Of a stretch of 64,000 nt of DNA, positions 38,470 to 46,908 are shown one piece after another (positions within the stretch are counted from its first letter, which is position 1; every line of letters begins with the position of its first letter). Both the position numbers and the translations under genes were made by a program. Under the pieces are notes generated by a model, which was given only the letters and a program-made list of their open reading frames with translations, did not search any database and had not been told where the DNA came from. The DNA lies in IMG/VR virus record IMGVR_UViG_3300020406_000804, positions 26,462 to 90,461 of that record. One strand, written 5' to 3'. Origin of the DNA: a virus.

Positions 38470-39107
38470 ATTACTTTCATTACTGTAAGGGCCCTTGCGA
38501 AACTTCTATACCATGGCTCGCCCCTGATCCTATAAATTTGAACAACTGGAAAGAAGATTTATATTCAGAAATTGATGATTTTGGTAGCTATAAATTATGG
38601 CTCATGGGCGGCGCCATCGAAAGCCGTCAATCTTGGGATGTAGACATTCAAATTTCAGGGCCACTCAATGATAAAGATTTATTAGAAAATATAATGATAA
38701 CGGCAACTAATTTAGGGTTTAAGAATAGAACTCTTATAGACTGCTTATACACAGATTTGCCAGAAGAGTACTTATCGATGGGTAATCTCTGTAAGGGTAT
38801 GCAGATTGCTTGCGAAGAAACAGTTAGAACAGGGCAATGTACTGGAATGAACTGTGATAAAAATATAACCAAAGTTAAAAATACAATGGTAACTATATGC
38901 CGGGAAATATATAAAAATGGAGAAGAAATTTCTTGCTATAGAAGAGCAAAGCAGATACATAATAATTTATGGGCGACAGAAAATGTACCACACCCATGTC
39001 AATATTACAAGTGCGTGGAAAGGTACAGGAAACATAAAACTAATTTAACTTATCCGATTTTAATAAATCGAGATATTGATTTTAAAAATTATTTATCTTG
39101 GGCGTAA
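38460..39107 (+). CDS. nucleotidyltransferase-fold protein with four conserved Cys (paralogue B)
   Basis: A 215-residue paralogue of the gene before it. The signature is LWLMGGAIESRQSWDVDIQI with G50-G51, D60 and D62, and the candidate third acid is D94 (LIDCLY). The N-terminal IPWLAPDPINLNNWKED matches paralogue A, and the cysteines C111-x6-C118-x8-C127-x4-C132 have identical spacing. The GTG start at 38460 overlaps the end of paralogue A by 10 nt, suggesting coupling and equimolar expression, perhaps as a heterodimer. The C-terminal half differs more and has three more cysteines. Identity between the two is low outside the motifs, so the duplication is old. Fold from motif; function unknown. 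Confidence 0.6.
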   Translation: MGINYFHYCKGPCETSIPWLAPDPINLNNWKEDLYSEIDDFGSYKLWLMGGAIESRQSWDVDIQISGPLNDKDLLENIMITATNLGFKNRTLIDCLYTDLPEEYLSMGNLCKGMQIACEETVRTGQCTGMNCDKNITKVKNTMVTICREIYKNGEEISCYRRAKQIHNNLWATENVPHPCQYYKCVERYRKHKTNLTYPILINRDIDFKNYLSWA

Positions 39108-39115
39108 TATAAATA
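39108..39115 (+). promoter_or_regulatory. T4-like late promoter box (TATAAATA)
   Basis: An exact TATAAATA followed by C, matching the T4 late consensus TATAAATAC, lies right after the stop of the second nucleotidyltransferase-like gene (TAA 39105-39107) and 61 nt upstream of the ATG at 39177. A start about 7 nt downstream would give a leader of roughly 55 nt that contains the strong AAAGGAG ribosome-binding site. It could drive the structural genes 39177-44689. Confidence 0.55.
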
Positions 39116-39176
39116 CAAGATAAAATACAAGTAAATAACTATTTATTAGTGATTTTGATTTGAAAGGAGCAAATTA

Positions 39177-40190
39177 ATGGCGTTTTTAGATAATTCAGGA
39201 GACATCCTGTTGGATGCAGTTTTAACTGACTTGGGAAGAAAAAGATTAGCAGAGGGGGTTTTCAATGTAACTCAGTTTGCTCTTGGTGATGAAGAAATAA
39301 ATTATGGCCTATACAACACTAGTGATACCCGCGGGTCTCTGTTTTATGACTTGGAGATAATGCAGACACCTATTCTTGAAGCATTTACAAGTAACGAGTC
39401 CCTTATGAAAACAAGGCTTCTTACTTTCTCAAGAACAGATCTGCTGTACATGCCAATCTTAAAGATTAACGACAAAGTAGAAGAAGTCAAGCCATCATCA
39501 AGTAATAATGGATTTTTGCTTTTGGCAGACCGAGACACCGTAAAAGCGAATCCAACAGCAACCGCCCGGGCAGAAGCTGGATTTATTCCTGGAATGTTTA
39601 GGGCAGAAGACAACGCGCGATTTAGCACAAAATGTATAAATGTTGATCAAGGTATAGATAGCACTGAAGATGGAAGAACTGTTTTACATGAAATGGATAG
39701 ATCTCTATACGAGACAGCCTATTTGATCAAAGTAGATAATCGTCTCTTAAAGCTACAGTTACCCCGCGGCCTAAAAAATTACAACTCTTTTAGTCCAATT
39801 TTATCTGAACAGTACCTTGACGATGATTACGTGGCAACATACTACATTGTTACTGGGCTGCCCGGATCTCCGATAGTGGAGCCTAGGAATGGCGCCTTTA
39901 GATCAAGAAACCTAATAAACGACAACGCAACAGAAAACACGACAGAGATAGAAGAAAACGAAATGTTTCAGGGGCCCCTAGGAAGAGTTTTACAATTTGT
40001 CCCAAGAGTTACAGATGAGGTTCAATTTTCTAATTCGTTTTTTACAAAATTGGGCTCAACCGGATCCAACCTAACATATCGAGGACAAACAATTTCAAGC
40101 TACAAGTTCATTGATACGAGTATCAGTGTTCAGGGTATGACTACCGGATATTCAATTGATATCCCAATTAGAATTATAAAAAAGAGTTAA
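39177..40190 (+). CDS. myovirus structural protein
   Basis: A 337-residue protein with a strong AAAGGAG RBS. Its N-terminus (MAFLDNSGDILLDAVLTDLG, then RLAEGVF and ALGDEEINYGLYN) is a conserved start seen in structural proteins of many marine T4-like phages. The same pattern (LT..GR..L..G.F....f..D(D/E)I.Y) begins the 517-residue protein at 27804, so the two share a module that probably docks to a common partner. The remainder is beta-rich with no known domain. It is the first gene after the 39108 promoter box and is followed by two fibre-like genes. Function beyond virion structure is unknown. Confidence 0.65.
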   Translation: MAFLDNSGDILLDAVLTDLGRKRLAEGVFNVTQFALGDEEINYGLYNTSDTRGSLFYDLEIMQTPILEAFTSNESLMKTRLLTFSRTDLLYMPILKINDKVEEVKPSSSNNGFLLLADRDTVKANPTATARAEAGFIPGMFRAEDNARFSTKCINVDQGIDSTEDGRTVLHEMDRSLYETAYLIKVDNRLLKLQLPRGLKNYNSFSPILSEQYLDDDYVATYYIVTGLPGSPIVEPRNGAFRSRNLINDNATENTTEIEENEMFQGPLGRVLQFVPRVTDEVQFSNSFFTKLGSTGSNLTYRGQTISSYKFIDTSISVQGMTTGYSIDIPIRIIKKS

Positions 40191-40217
40191 TTTTTAGTTA
40201 AAGACCAGGAGAAAAAA

Positions 40218-41654
40218 ATGAGTCAAATTTCTTATAAATCGCTAACACAAGATGACATAGACATTTCAAGAACCATATTGCATGAATCAGTGCCAATTAC
40301 TGGAACTTTATTGTCAGGAACATACGCTACATCGTCTACATCAGGAAGAGAATTAAATATTAAAACATACACGCACGGTATGTTTCAATCTATTTACGAC
40401 TACCCTCACTTATCTTCCTCTTCAAACCATTTGCTGGATGTCACAGTGGGCCTTTCGACTACACCCACCGCGTCACTTTCCGCATCCAACGTAAACCAGG
40501 TTTCAAAAAAAGTGAACATCTATAACCAAATGGCTCAAGTGCTAGCTGGATACACAACTGCTAGCACTATCAGAAGATTTGACAATGACGGAAACTTGAC
40601 TGATGGAGTTGGAAAAATAGATAATGCAATATTTTTAAATTTTTCTAGGCTATTAACAAAAGATGAAATTAAAAAGGGATCTTTCTCCATGGTCATCGGC
40701 GCTGGCAGCGCGTATGCTAGCCCGTATGGGTCAACAATAACAGTCTCAGACTCTACTGCAACAACAAATTTCAGAACAAACTCTCCGGCTGGTGAGTATG
40801 GCTTTCTAAAGAATACAGCTGCAGCAGCATCTGTAAATATTGTTTTCACAGGTGCACCGAGTACTGGTAACGCAATAACAATTCGTGCAATTAAAGAAGA
40901 TGCAACATTCGCATCCGCGTCCTTTTCAGCGCATGGCTCAAACAACACTGGTCTAAACTTTGACAAAAGCGGCACCACAGCTGCTACAGTTGCAAATTTA
41001 AAAGCTGCAATCGAGCGAAATACTGATATCAAAGATCTTGTCACAGTCAGCGCTGTGCAGTCAGGTACAACAATAACGGTGACACAGGTAAACAAAGGTG
41101 CTGGAGGCAACACTACGGTTACGAGCAACTTGGCCAACGTTTCAGTTGGCGGAGCGACAGCAGGACAAAGTGGCGTTTTTATCGGTGGAGTTTCTAATAT
41201 CACAACAGGCTTGATCTATTACCAAGCTGGTATTGCCGTTCTCACTTCCTCTGTTTTCGGAGACTCTACTCAAATAATGAACAATGCGTCATCATCTCAC
41301 GATGATGTTCTGACAAATGCTACTATCGATGACTTTGCAGACGGTCTTCGGAGAAGAGTGCAAAATGTAACTTTTAACAACACAACAGAATTAAATTCAT
41401 CGATTTATTTTTGCAGGCTAAAAGCAAATGAATTTAATTATAGTTCAAATCCAACTTATTTGTCAGAAAGTAAAATTGTGGTGAAGACAAATCCTGGAGT
41501 TGTGAATGAATACTTGACTCCTCCAATTTCATATGTGACAACTGTTGGTCTATATTCTGCTAACAATGAATTGCTAGCAGTTTCAAAATTGTCTGAACCT
41601 TTAAAGAAGACCCCAACGAATGAACTGACACTGAGGGTCAGACTGGATTACTGA
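40218..41654 (+). CDS. tail-fibre-like structural protein with shared beta module
   Basis: A 478-residue protein, RBS AGGAGA. Residues 1-200 and 330-478 form a framework whose C-terminal part (FNYSSNPTYLSES, then TTVGLYSANNELLAVSKL and PLKKT) is clearly related to the C-terminus of the 1010-residue protein that follows. Between them, residues about 201-325 are an Ala/Thr-rich beta module (SVNIVFTGAPSTGNAITIRA to ITVTQVNKGAGGN) also found in the proteins at 16600 and 21966. This module region has higher GC than the framework, consistent with insertion. The two paralogues look like one scaffold carrying different inserts, as expected for variable receptor-facing proteins. Location in the virion is inferred. 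Confidence 0.65.
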   Translation: MSQISYKSLTQDDIDISRTILHESVPITGTLLSGTYATSSTSGRELNIKTYTHGMFQSIYDYPHLSSSSNHLLDVTVGLSTTPTASLSASNVNQVSKKVNIYNQMAQVLAGYTTASTIRRFDNDGNLTDGVGKIDNAIFLNFSRLLTKDEIKKGSFSMVIGAGSAYASPYGSTITVSDSTATTNFRTNSPAGEYGFLKNTAAAASVNIVFTGAPSTGNAITIRAIKEDATFASASFSAHGSNNTGLNFDKSGTTAATVANLKAAIERNTDIKDLVTVSAVQSGTTITVTQVNKGAGGNTTVTSNLANVSVGGATAGQSGVFIGGVSNITTGLIYYQAGIAVLTSSVFGDSTQIMNNASSSHDDVLTNATIDDFADGLRRRVQNVTFNNTTELNSSIYFCRLKANEFNYSSNPTYLSESKIVVKTNPGVVNEYLTPPISYVTTVGLYSANNELLAVSKLSEPLKKTPTNELTLRVRLDY

Positions 41655-41656
41655 AA

Positions 41657-44600
41657 ATGGGTTTCAAAAAATTTGATTCTAAAGATTTGATTTACAATCA
41701 AATTATAACAAACCCTAAATTTAAATTTTTAATCCACACCGGTAGTGTATACTTACAAAACGAAAAATCTAAAGACGGAGATTTTTCTAATAAAATAAAG
41801 CATGTATCCCAAGGTCATGTAAATTTGCATGAGCTTAATATTAATAGACCAAGTGACAAGATAATATTTCCTTTTGTCCATAAGTCTAGTGAGCGCTTGG
41901 CGTTTAACGGCAGCTCTATAACTTCAATTAGTGATTTTGATAATACTGAAATTTCTGAACTTGGGGACCAGATAGCGGGTTCTTACCCCATGTCTGCTTC
42001 TGTAAGCAGGATTTTCATTCCAGCCGGATTTGAAATAAACGAATACGACGCTACTGGCCAAATCGCAAATCAAGCCCATGCTAACAAAAAATATATAAGA
42101 TCTTTAAGAAATGTGATAGAAACCCAAGCACATATAGGATATAATAATAAATACAATTCTCTGGGTACAGAGAAGGTCAATATGGTCTGCGTTCCAGGAA
42201 TTTTTTATGGCTCAAAAATAAATAGAGGCAGCGTAAAATTAAGCACTTATGTAACCGGTACTCTTGTAGCCACTGCTACCGATCAATATCAAGACGGCCG
42301 CTTGATAGAAACTTATAATATAACAAACGTATCAACAGTAACTGAAGAGACCAGTCAAGAGGTGGAAGTTTTAGATTCAGTAGATTTTACCAACGCTACT
42401 GGATCTGTTTCCTCGTCAGGTTCGCCCACGCAATATCGATATGATAATATAATTTTTGCCTCACAATCTGCAGTGACAAGTTTTTCAGATAGATTATTTA
42501 CGCATCCGAAACTCGGCCGCGCCGATGGAAATAATACGCTTCGAGAAGGTACTTTTGGCGGCGCCGCAGTGGTTAGCGGCAATATCATGGCTATAACACA
42601 CAAGGGAAATCTTACCAACACCCCCCAAGATCTTTATAGGGGTAATCAAGGCATATTCTTTTTTAAAAGTGGTTCTTCTGGTTGGCAATTTTCAAATTCC
42701 ATATTTCCCGACGCATCTATCTACCCCAAAACTCGACGAAGTGATAGTGAAGTTTCTAGCTATATGGTCGGCAAGTCTTTTGACTTTGAAGGCGACCTTG
42801 CGGTTCTCGGCGGCTTAGTTGATGGAGGCATGGGCGGAGAACATGATAATGATAAACTTTATATATATAGAACCGGAGCAGCTGGCTGGAACCTCGAAGC
42901 AACGCTGACAACAGCTTCTTTCGTGCCGGCTCAATGGCAATACGACGGTGATAATCCAATGAACAACTATTATCAACGCGACAATACACATGGCATCTTT
43001 AGTAGTTGTAAAATTTATAACAATAGGATTGTTGTGGGTGGTTTTGATTTTGTAAAACGCCGCGTAGGCGGTGGAGATTCGTTTGCCGGAGTAGCCACAT
43101 TTACCAGTTCTTCTGATGCCGGCTGGGCTTTTGAACAATTTTTAACCTCCAGTCACACTCACAGCGCCAATACAAACGTTGATGACGATCACCGCAAAGG
43201 AATCGGCACCAATGGCGCCGGCGGAAACCAAAACCTTGATATGCATGGCAATCGCATCATCGCTGGCGGCAGAGGTGGATATGACAATATCGTAAACATT
43301 GTTGACAATGGCAGAATTAGTGTGTGGCAATCTGGAAGTGAAGGTTGGGAAGAAGAGACTCAGATAGATTTATTTAGTGCAGGGTTGACCTCTTCAGTTC
43401 CTTTTGGAGAAGGCGCAAATGAGTATCATATCTCGAATCTTGACAATGGCTCAGGTCAGTGGTACGCGGGCACGCAAGAGTTCAAAATGTATACATTTTT
43501 TGGCTACTGGTCATGTGCAATTAGCGGTAGTTATATCGCAGCTTCAGCACTTGGCTATGGAAGTCCCAATAACAGATCATTTGTAAAAAATAGAATTTTT
43601 ATGTTTAGAAGCTCATCTGAATCAGGCTGGGACTTAGAAGCCAGTCTTAGATCCCCAAATCCATTTACTGGTGGTACCGGCTCTCGTGGGACTACTAGTT
43701 ATAAAGACAGTTTTGGATATAATTTAGCTTTCAACAACTCAGTCCCAGGTATGTTGGTTACGCGCGCACTCGATTACTCGCCCACTGCCAAGGATCCTTA
43801 CGATCCACATGGCCGCGTCCATATTTACAAATCCTCCTCGGCATCTGGATGGGCTCTTGCCCAAAATATTGATAACCCTTACCTTGGAACACCAGTAACT
43901 TCTAGAAATTTTTATAAAAAGTATGGCGAGCACCCCAACCCTCACGGTTCTCTTAGGCAAACAGATTCAATTGGATTTGACGGTACAAATATAGTTGTGC
44001 CCTTTAGCCAAATTATAGAGTCTGAAAATGATACTGGAACTACAGTAGAGCAATATCGATTCGGTGCGGTCCAGGTACTTCAAGGATCAGCATCCTACAG
44101 AACAGAAACGCAAACAACAGAGTCTACAAAAACAGTACATGTAGGCGACAATAAGCAAGTTGGTTTGGCAATTTATAACCAAGGTATTTTTATTTTAACA
44201 TCATCAGCCGGATTCGCAACGGGCAGCTTAGAGAAATATGAGTCTACTCTATTAACGACAAGCTCAGCTTGGGCAAACTTTGGTACAGGACTCCGGCAAG
44301 TTGGGGAACAGTTAAATCACGGCACCTGCCCAAATACTTCTTATACTATAGATTTTGAGGGCGTGAATAAAGTTCCAACACTAACTATGTATGCTTATTC
44401 TGAGATAGGAGAAAACAACTACTCTCACAACCCAACCTTTTTGACAGAATCCCGTATATCAAACACAAACTATAGTAAGGATTCATTTTTACAAAACTCA
44501 ATAGAAATAAAGAGCGTAAATAAATCAGAATACAGTGATTTTACCGAAGATCATAAAAATACGACTTACATTTCTAAGATTGGAATATATGACAAGTATA

Positions 44601-44689
44601 AAAATTTAATCGCCATTGCCTCTCTTGCAAATCCTGTCAAAAAGACTGAAAAGAGAGATTTTATGTTTAAAATAGGAATTGATTTTTAG
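41657..44689 (+). CDS. fibre-like protein with FG-GAP-type beta-propeller insert
   Basis: A 1010-residue protein starting three bases after its neighbour's stop. Residues about 308-742 contain five to seven repeats of the form 'hxGxxhhVGG....(G)xVxIYxxxxxGWxxExxL' (for example LAVLGGLVDGG then KLYIYRTGAAGWNLEATL; RIFMFRSSSESGWDLEASL; RVHIYKSSSASGWALAQN), the pattern of FG-GAP/integrin-alpha-like beta-propeller blades. The flanks match the 478-residue protein, most clearly residues 920-1010 (NNYSHNPTFLTES, ISKIGIYDKYKNLIAIASL). The propeller therefore sits where the neighbour has a different module. It is likely a host- or glycan-recognition device. Propeller assignment is by repeat pattern; blade count is approximate. 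Confidence 0.65.
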   Translation: MGFKKFDSKDLIYNQIITNPKFKFLIHTGSVYLQNEKSKDGDFSNKIKHVSQGHVNLHELNINRPSDKIIFPFVHKSSERLAFNGSSITSISDFDNTEISELGDQIAGSYPMSASVSRIFIPAGFEINEYDATGQIANQAHANKKYIRSLRNVIETQAHIGYNNKYNSLGTEKVNMVCVPGIFYGSKINRGSVKLSTYVTGTLVATATDQYQDGRLIETYNITNVSTVTEETSQEVEVLDSVDFTNATGSVSSSGSPTQYRYDNIIFASQSAVTSFSDRLFTHPKLGRADGNNTLREGTFGGAAVVSGNIMAITHKGNLTNTPQDLYRGNQGIFFFKSGSSGWQFSNSIFPDASIYPKTRRSDSEVSSYMVGKSFDFEGDLAVLGGLVDGGMGGEHDNDKLYIYRTGAAGWNLEATLTTASFVPAQWQYDGDNPMNNYYQRDNTHGIFSSCKIYNNRIVVGGFDFVKRRVGGGDSFAGVATFTSSSDAGWAFEQFLTSSHTHSANTNVDDDHRKGIGTNGAGGNQNLDMHGNRIIAGGRGGYDNIVNIVDNGRISVWQSGSEGWEEETQIDLFSAGLTSSVPFGEGANEYHISNLDNGSGQWYAGTQEFKMYTFFGYWSCAISGSYIAASALGYGSPNNRSFVKNRIFMFRSSSESGWDLEASLRSPNPFTGGTGSRGTTSYKDSFGYNLAFNNSVPGMLVTRALDYSPTAKDPYDPHGRVHIYKSSSASGWALAQNIDNPYLGTPVTSRNFYKKYGEHPNPHGSLRQTDSIGFDGTNIVVPFSQIIESENDTGTTVEQYRFGAVQVLQGSASYRTETQTTESTKTVHVGDNKQVGLAIYNQGIFILTSSAGFATGSLEKYESTLLTTSSAWANFGTGLRQVGEQLNHGTCPNTSYTIDFEGVNKVPTLTMYAYSEIGENNYSHNPTFLTESRISNTNYSKDSFLQNSIEIKSVNKSEYSDFTEDHKNTTYISKIGIYDKYKNLIAIASLANPVKKTEKRDFMFKIGIDF

Positions 44690-44778
44690 CAAATGATAAA
44701 TTTTAATAAAAAAAAAATAAGTTTTTAGCTAAAAAAATAACAACCTTAAGAGAAGAGCTAATTTCTGCAAAAGAAATA

Positions 44779-45294
44779 TTGCAATCGGCCTCAACACAAA
44801 TAAACGAATTATATAAACAGCAAAAAATACAAGATACTAAACAAGTAGATCAAGAAAGCTCAGGCCTGGCCTCTCCGAATGATGCGGCCACACTAAGACA
44901 TCCTGATGTGCCTAAAAGTCACGATAAGGTAGGCACTGCTGAGGGGAGAAAACTTTTTAAGAAAATAGCAACCAAAATCCATCCAGATAAGCTTCATCAC
45001 AAACAGGATGATCACCAAAAACAAAAAGAATTAGAAATGTATTCTGCCGCCTCTAGTGCATTAGAAAATAATGATTTGGTAATATTGTTCGAAATTGCAA
45101 ATGATCTGGGCTTAAAATTTGAAATGACAGAAGATGTAATTAAACAAACAGAAGAAAAAATAAAAAATATAAAAAAAGAAATAGAAGATATCGAAAAAAC
45201 ATTTGCATGGAAATGGTTTTTCAGCGATAATGAATTAACAAGACAAAGAATTTTAAATAAATTGTTTAGGATATTAGATGAACAAAAAAAATGA
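44779..45294 (+). CDS. J-domain-like (DnaJ-related) protein
   Basis: A 171-residue protein with a J-domain core: helix II ending in KKIATKIHPDKLHH carries the invariant HPD tripeptide that stimulates Hsp70/DnaK, and a following helix MYSAASSALENND resembles helix III. The N-terminal 35 and C-terminal 60 residues are coiled coil (EKIKNIKKEIEDIEKTF). It may recruit host DnaK for virion or replication-complex assembly. The only start in this frame near the domain is a weak TTG at 44779 without a clear RBS. An ATG at 44693 reads MINFNKKK into an A10 run (44708-44717) and would join this frame after a -1 shift. The true N-terminus is therefore uncertain and could begin at 44693. Confidence 0.7.
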   Translation: MQSASTQINELYKQQKIQDTKQVDQESSGLASPNDAATLRHPDVPKSHDKVGTAEGRKLFKKIATKIHPDKLHHKQDDHQKQKELEMYSAASSALENNDLVILFEIANDLGLKFEMTEDVIKQTEEKIKNIKKEIEDIEKTFAWKWFFSDNELTRQRILNKLFRILDEQKK

Positions 45295-45829
45295 GATAGT
45301 ATTAGGCTTAGATATATCAACATCAATTACAGGCGCGACACTAATGAGTAACGGGGAAATAATTGAAACCTTATACTGGGATACCAGGAACAAAAGATTA
45401 TTTCCATCACTTTATGAAAAAGCAGCCTTTATAAGAAGAAATTTTATATATTTGGAAGAAAAATATAAAATTGATTCAATCTTTATAGAACAATCCTTGC
45501 AGTCGTTTAGGAGTGGTTTTTCCTCTGCTAAGACACTTTCAACGTTATCAAGATTCAACGGAATGGTCTCTTTGTTAAGTTATCAAATGTTTAACAAAAA
45601 GCCAGAAATGGTAGCGGCGAGTACTGCTCGCAAGCTCGCAGGGATTGAAATAAAAAGGGGCGAAAATGCAAAAGAGAAAGTTTTAAAACATGTTGTTGAC
45701 AAACACCCGCAAATCGTGATAGAGTATACAAAACATGGAAATCCAAAACCTGGAATGTATGATATGTGTGACAGTATAATTATCGCACATGCGGGAGAAA
45801 AAATTGTCAGAGAAGCTCAATCTGCTTAA
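45278..45829 (+). CDS. RuvC-like Holliday-junction resolvase
   Basis: A 183-residue RNase-H-fold nuclease of the RuvC type. Catalytic acids appear in the expected order: D12 in the first strand (VLGLDISTSITGA), E71 (SIFIEQSLQSF) and D162/D165 near the C-terminus (MYDMCDSIIIAHAG). The SAKTLSTLSRFNGMV helix matches phage RuvC relatives. It probably resolves branched DNA from recombination-dependent replication before packaging, the job done in T4 by gp49. The start overlaps the J-domain gene by 17 nt, and its end overlaps the primase by 41 nt, so it is tightly packed with replication genes. Confidence 0.82.
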   Translation: MNKKNEIVLGLDISTSITGATLMSNGEIIETLYWDTRNKRLFPSLYEKAAFIRRNFIYLEEKYKIDSIFIEQSLQSFRSGFSSAKTLSTLSRFNGMVSLLSYQMFNKKPEMVAASTARKLAGIEIKRGENAKEKVLKHVVDKHPQIVIEYTKHGNPKPGMYDMCDSIIIAHAGEKIVREAQSA

Positions 45830-46727
45830 AAACGCGCTAGGTAAATGTTGGCACAATGGTCCGGAACATTTATTTCGGTGCCCAAGATGCAATCATCATA
45901 AACTAAAACTATCAGTAAATATCGAAAAAAACGCTTTTAAGTGTTGGATTTGTGATTACTCAGGGACAAAGATATCGAGCTTGATCCGTAGTCATGCTCC
46001 TTCTTATTTTCCTGAATGGACCCAGCTTGATGGTGAAGTTGATATTTCTAAATATGATTTTATTTTTGAGGAAAAACAAATAGAGTTAACTCAGACGCAG
46101 GTTATTCCCCTACCAGAAAATTTTCAAACTTTAACGGGAGAAAAGGCTCCTGTTAAGAAAAAACCATTGAAATATCTTTATTCAAGGGGTTTTACAGATA
46201 GAGACATCCTACTTTGGAAAATAGGATTTTGCAACTATGGAGAATACCAAAATAGAATCATAGTGCCTAGTTTTTCTAAGCGCGGCGAGGTAAATTTTTT
46301 TATTGCAAGAACGTATACAGAAGAATGGATGAAATATAAGAACCCTAAAGTTAGTAAAGATATTATATTCAATGACTTAAATATTGACTGGGACGAGGAC
46401 ATAATTTTAGTCGAAGGTGTTTTTGACGCTATGAAGTGTATGAACGGAATACCTATGCTTGGCTCAAGTCTTAGAGAAAATTCAAAATTATTTCAGAAAA
46501 TATGCAGAGAAAAGCCAAATGTGTATTTGGCTCTTGATGCCGATGCAAAGTCAAAAGAATTTAAGATAGCAAAAAAGCTAGCAGAATATGGAATTAAAGT
46601 TATGTCTATTGATGTTAGCGGTTATCTAGACATTGGGGAGATGCCACAAGAGGTGGTAGAGCAGAGAAAAAGAAATGCGGATATTGTATCCGATTTAGAC
46701 TATTTACATTATAAACTTGATTTTTGA
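45789..46727 (+). CDS. DNA primase (DnaG/T4 gp61-like)
   Basis: A 312-residue primase. The N-terminal zinc ribbon has C31-x2-C34 and C52-x2-C55 (FRCPRCNHH, FKCWICDYSG), which reads the template trinucleotide. The central region has the LKYLYSRGFTDRDI motif of DnaG-type proteins. The TOPRIM domain carries its glutamate in ILVEGVFDAMKC (near residue 208) and its acidic pair in YLALDADAKSKE (near 250). The length is close to T4 gp61 (342). The ATG at 45789 lies inside the resolvase gene. No replicative helicase is in this window, so the partner must be encoded elsewhere. Confidence 0.88.
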   Translation: MREKKLSEKLNLLKNALGKCWHNGPEHLFRCPRCNHHKLKLSVNIEKNAFKCWICDYSGTKISSLIRSHAPSYFPEWTQLDGEVDISKYDFIFEEKQIELTQTQVIPLPENFQTLTGEKAPVKKKPLKYLYSRGFTDRDILLWKIGFCNYGEYQNRIIVPSFSKRGEVNFFIARTYTEEWMKYKNPKVSKDIIFNDLNIDWDEDIILVEGVFDAMKCMNGIPMLGSSLRENSKLFQKICREKPNVYLALDADAKSKEFKIAKKLAEYGIKVMSIDVSGYLDIGEMPQEVVEQRKRNADIVSDLDYLHYKLDF

Positions 46728-46737
46728 GGATTAAAAC

Positions 46738-46908
46738 ATGGAACTTACAAAAAGAAGACTAAAAGAAATAATCGCAGAAGAGATGAGCCACTTAGCAGAA
46801 ACAGGTGACCTCAACATGATCACCGAAGCAGAAAAGAAGGCTTTCGCAATCATCCTCGAAAAGCTTACACCAAATCAACTAAAAGACTTAGGGCTCAAAA
46901 AAATTTAG
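46738..46908 (+). CDS. 56-residue protein with KRRLKEIIAEE motif
   Basis: A short gene with a good GAGGA ribosome-binding site seven bases before the ATG. The protein starts MELTKRRLKEIIAEEM and ends LKDLGLKKI. The basic-amphipathic start is similar to that of the 135-residue protein at 58067 (MKKSELKKIIKECVKEV), a start often seen in small myovirus proteins. The rest is helical, with a MITEAEKKAFAIILEKLTP stretch. It lies right after the primase and its stop touches the -35 box of the promoter at 46909. Function unknown. Confidence 0.6.
   Translation: MELTKRRLKEIIAEEMSHLAETGDLNMITEAEKKAFAIILEKLTPNQLKDLGLKKI

Noticed and set aside
40535-41203. 222-codon open frame on the minus strand
   Set aside because: It lies wholly inside the 478-residue structural gene over its Ala/Thr-rich module; its hydrophobic, proline-rich translation is what the antisense of such code gives, and it has no RBS.
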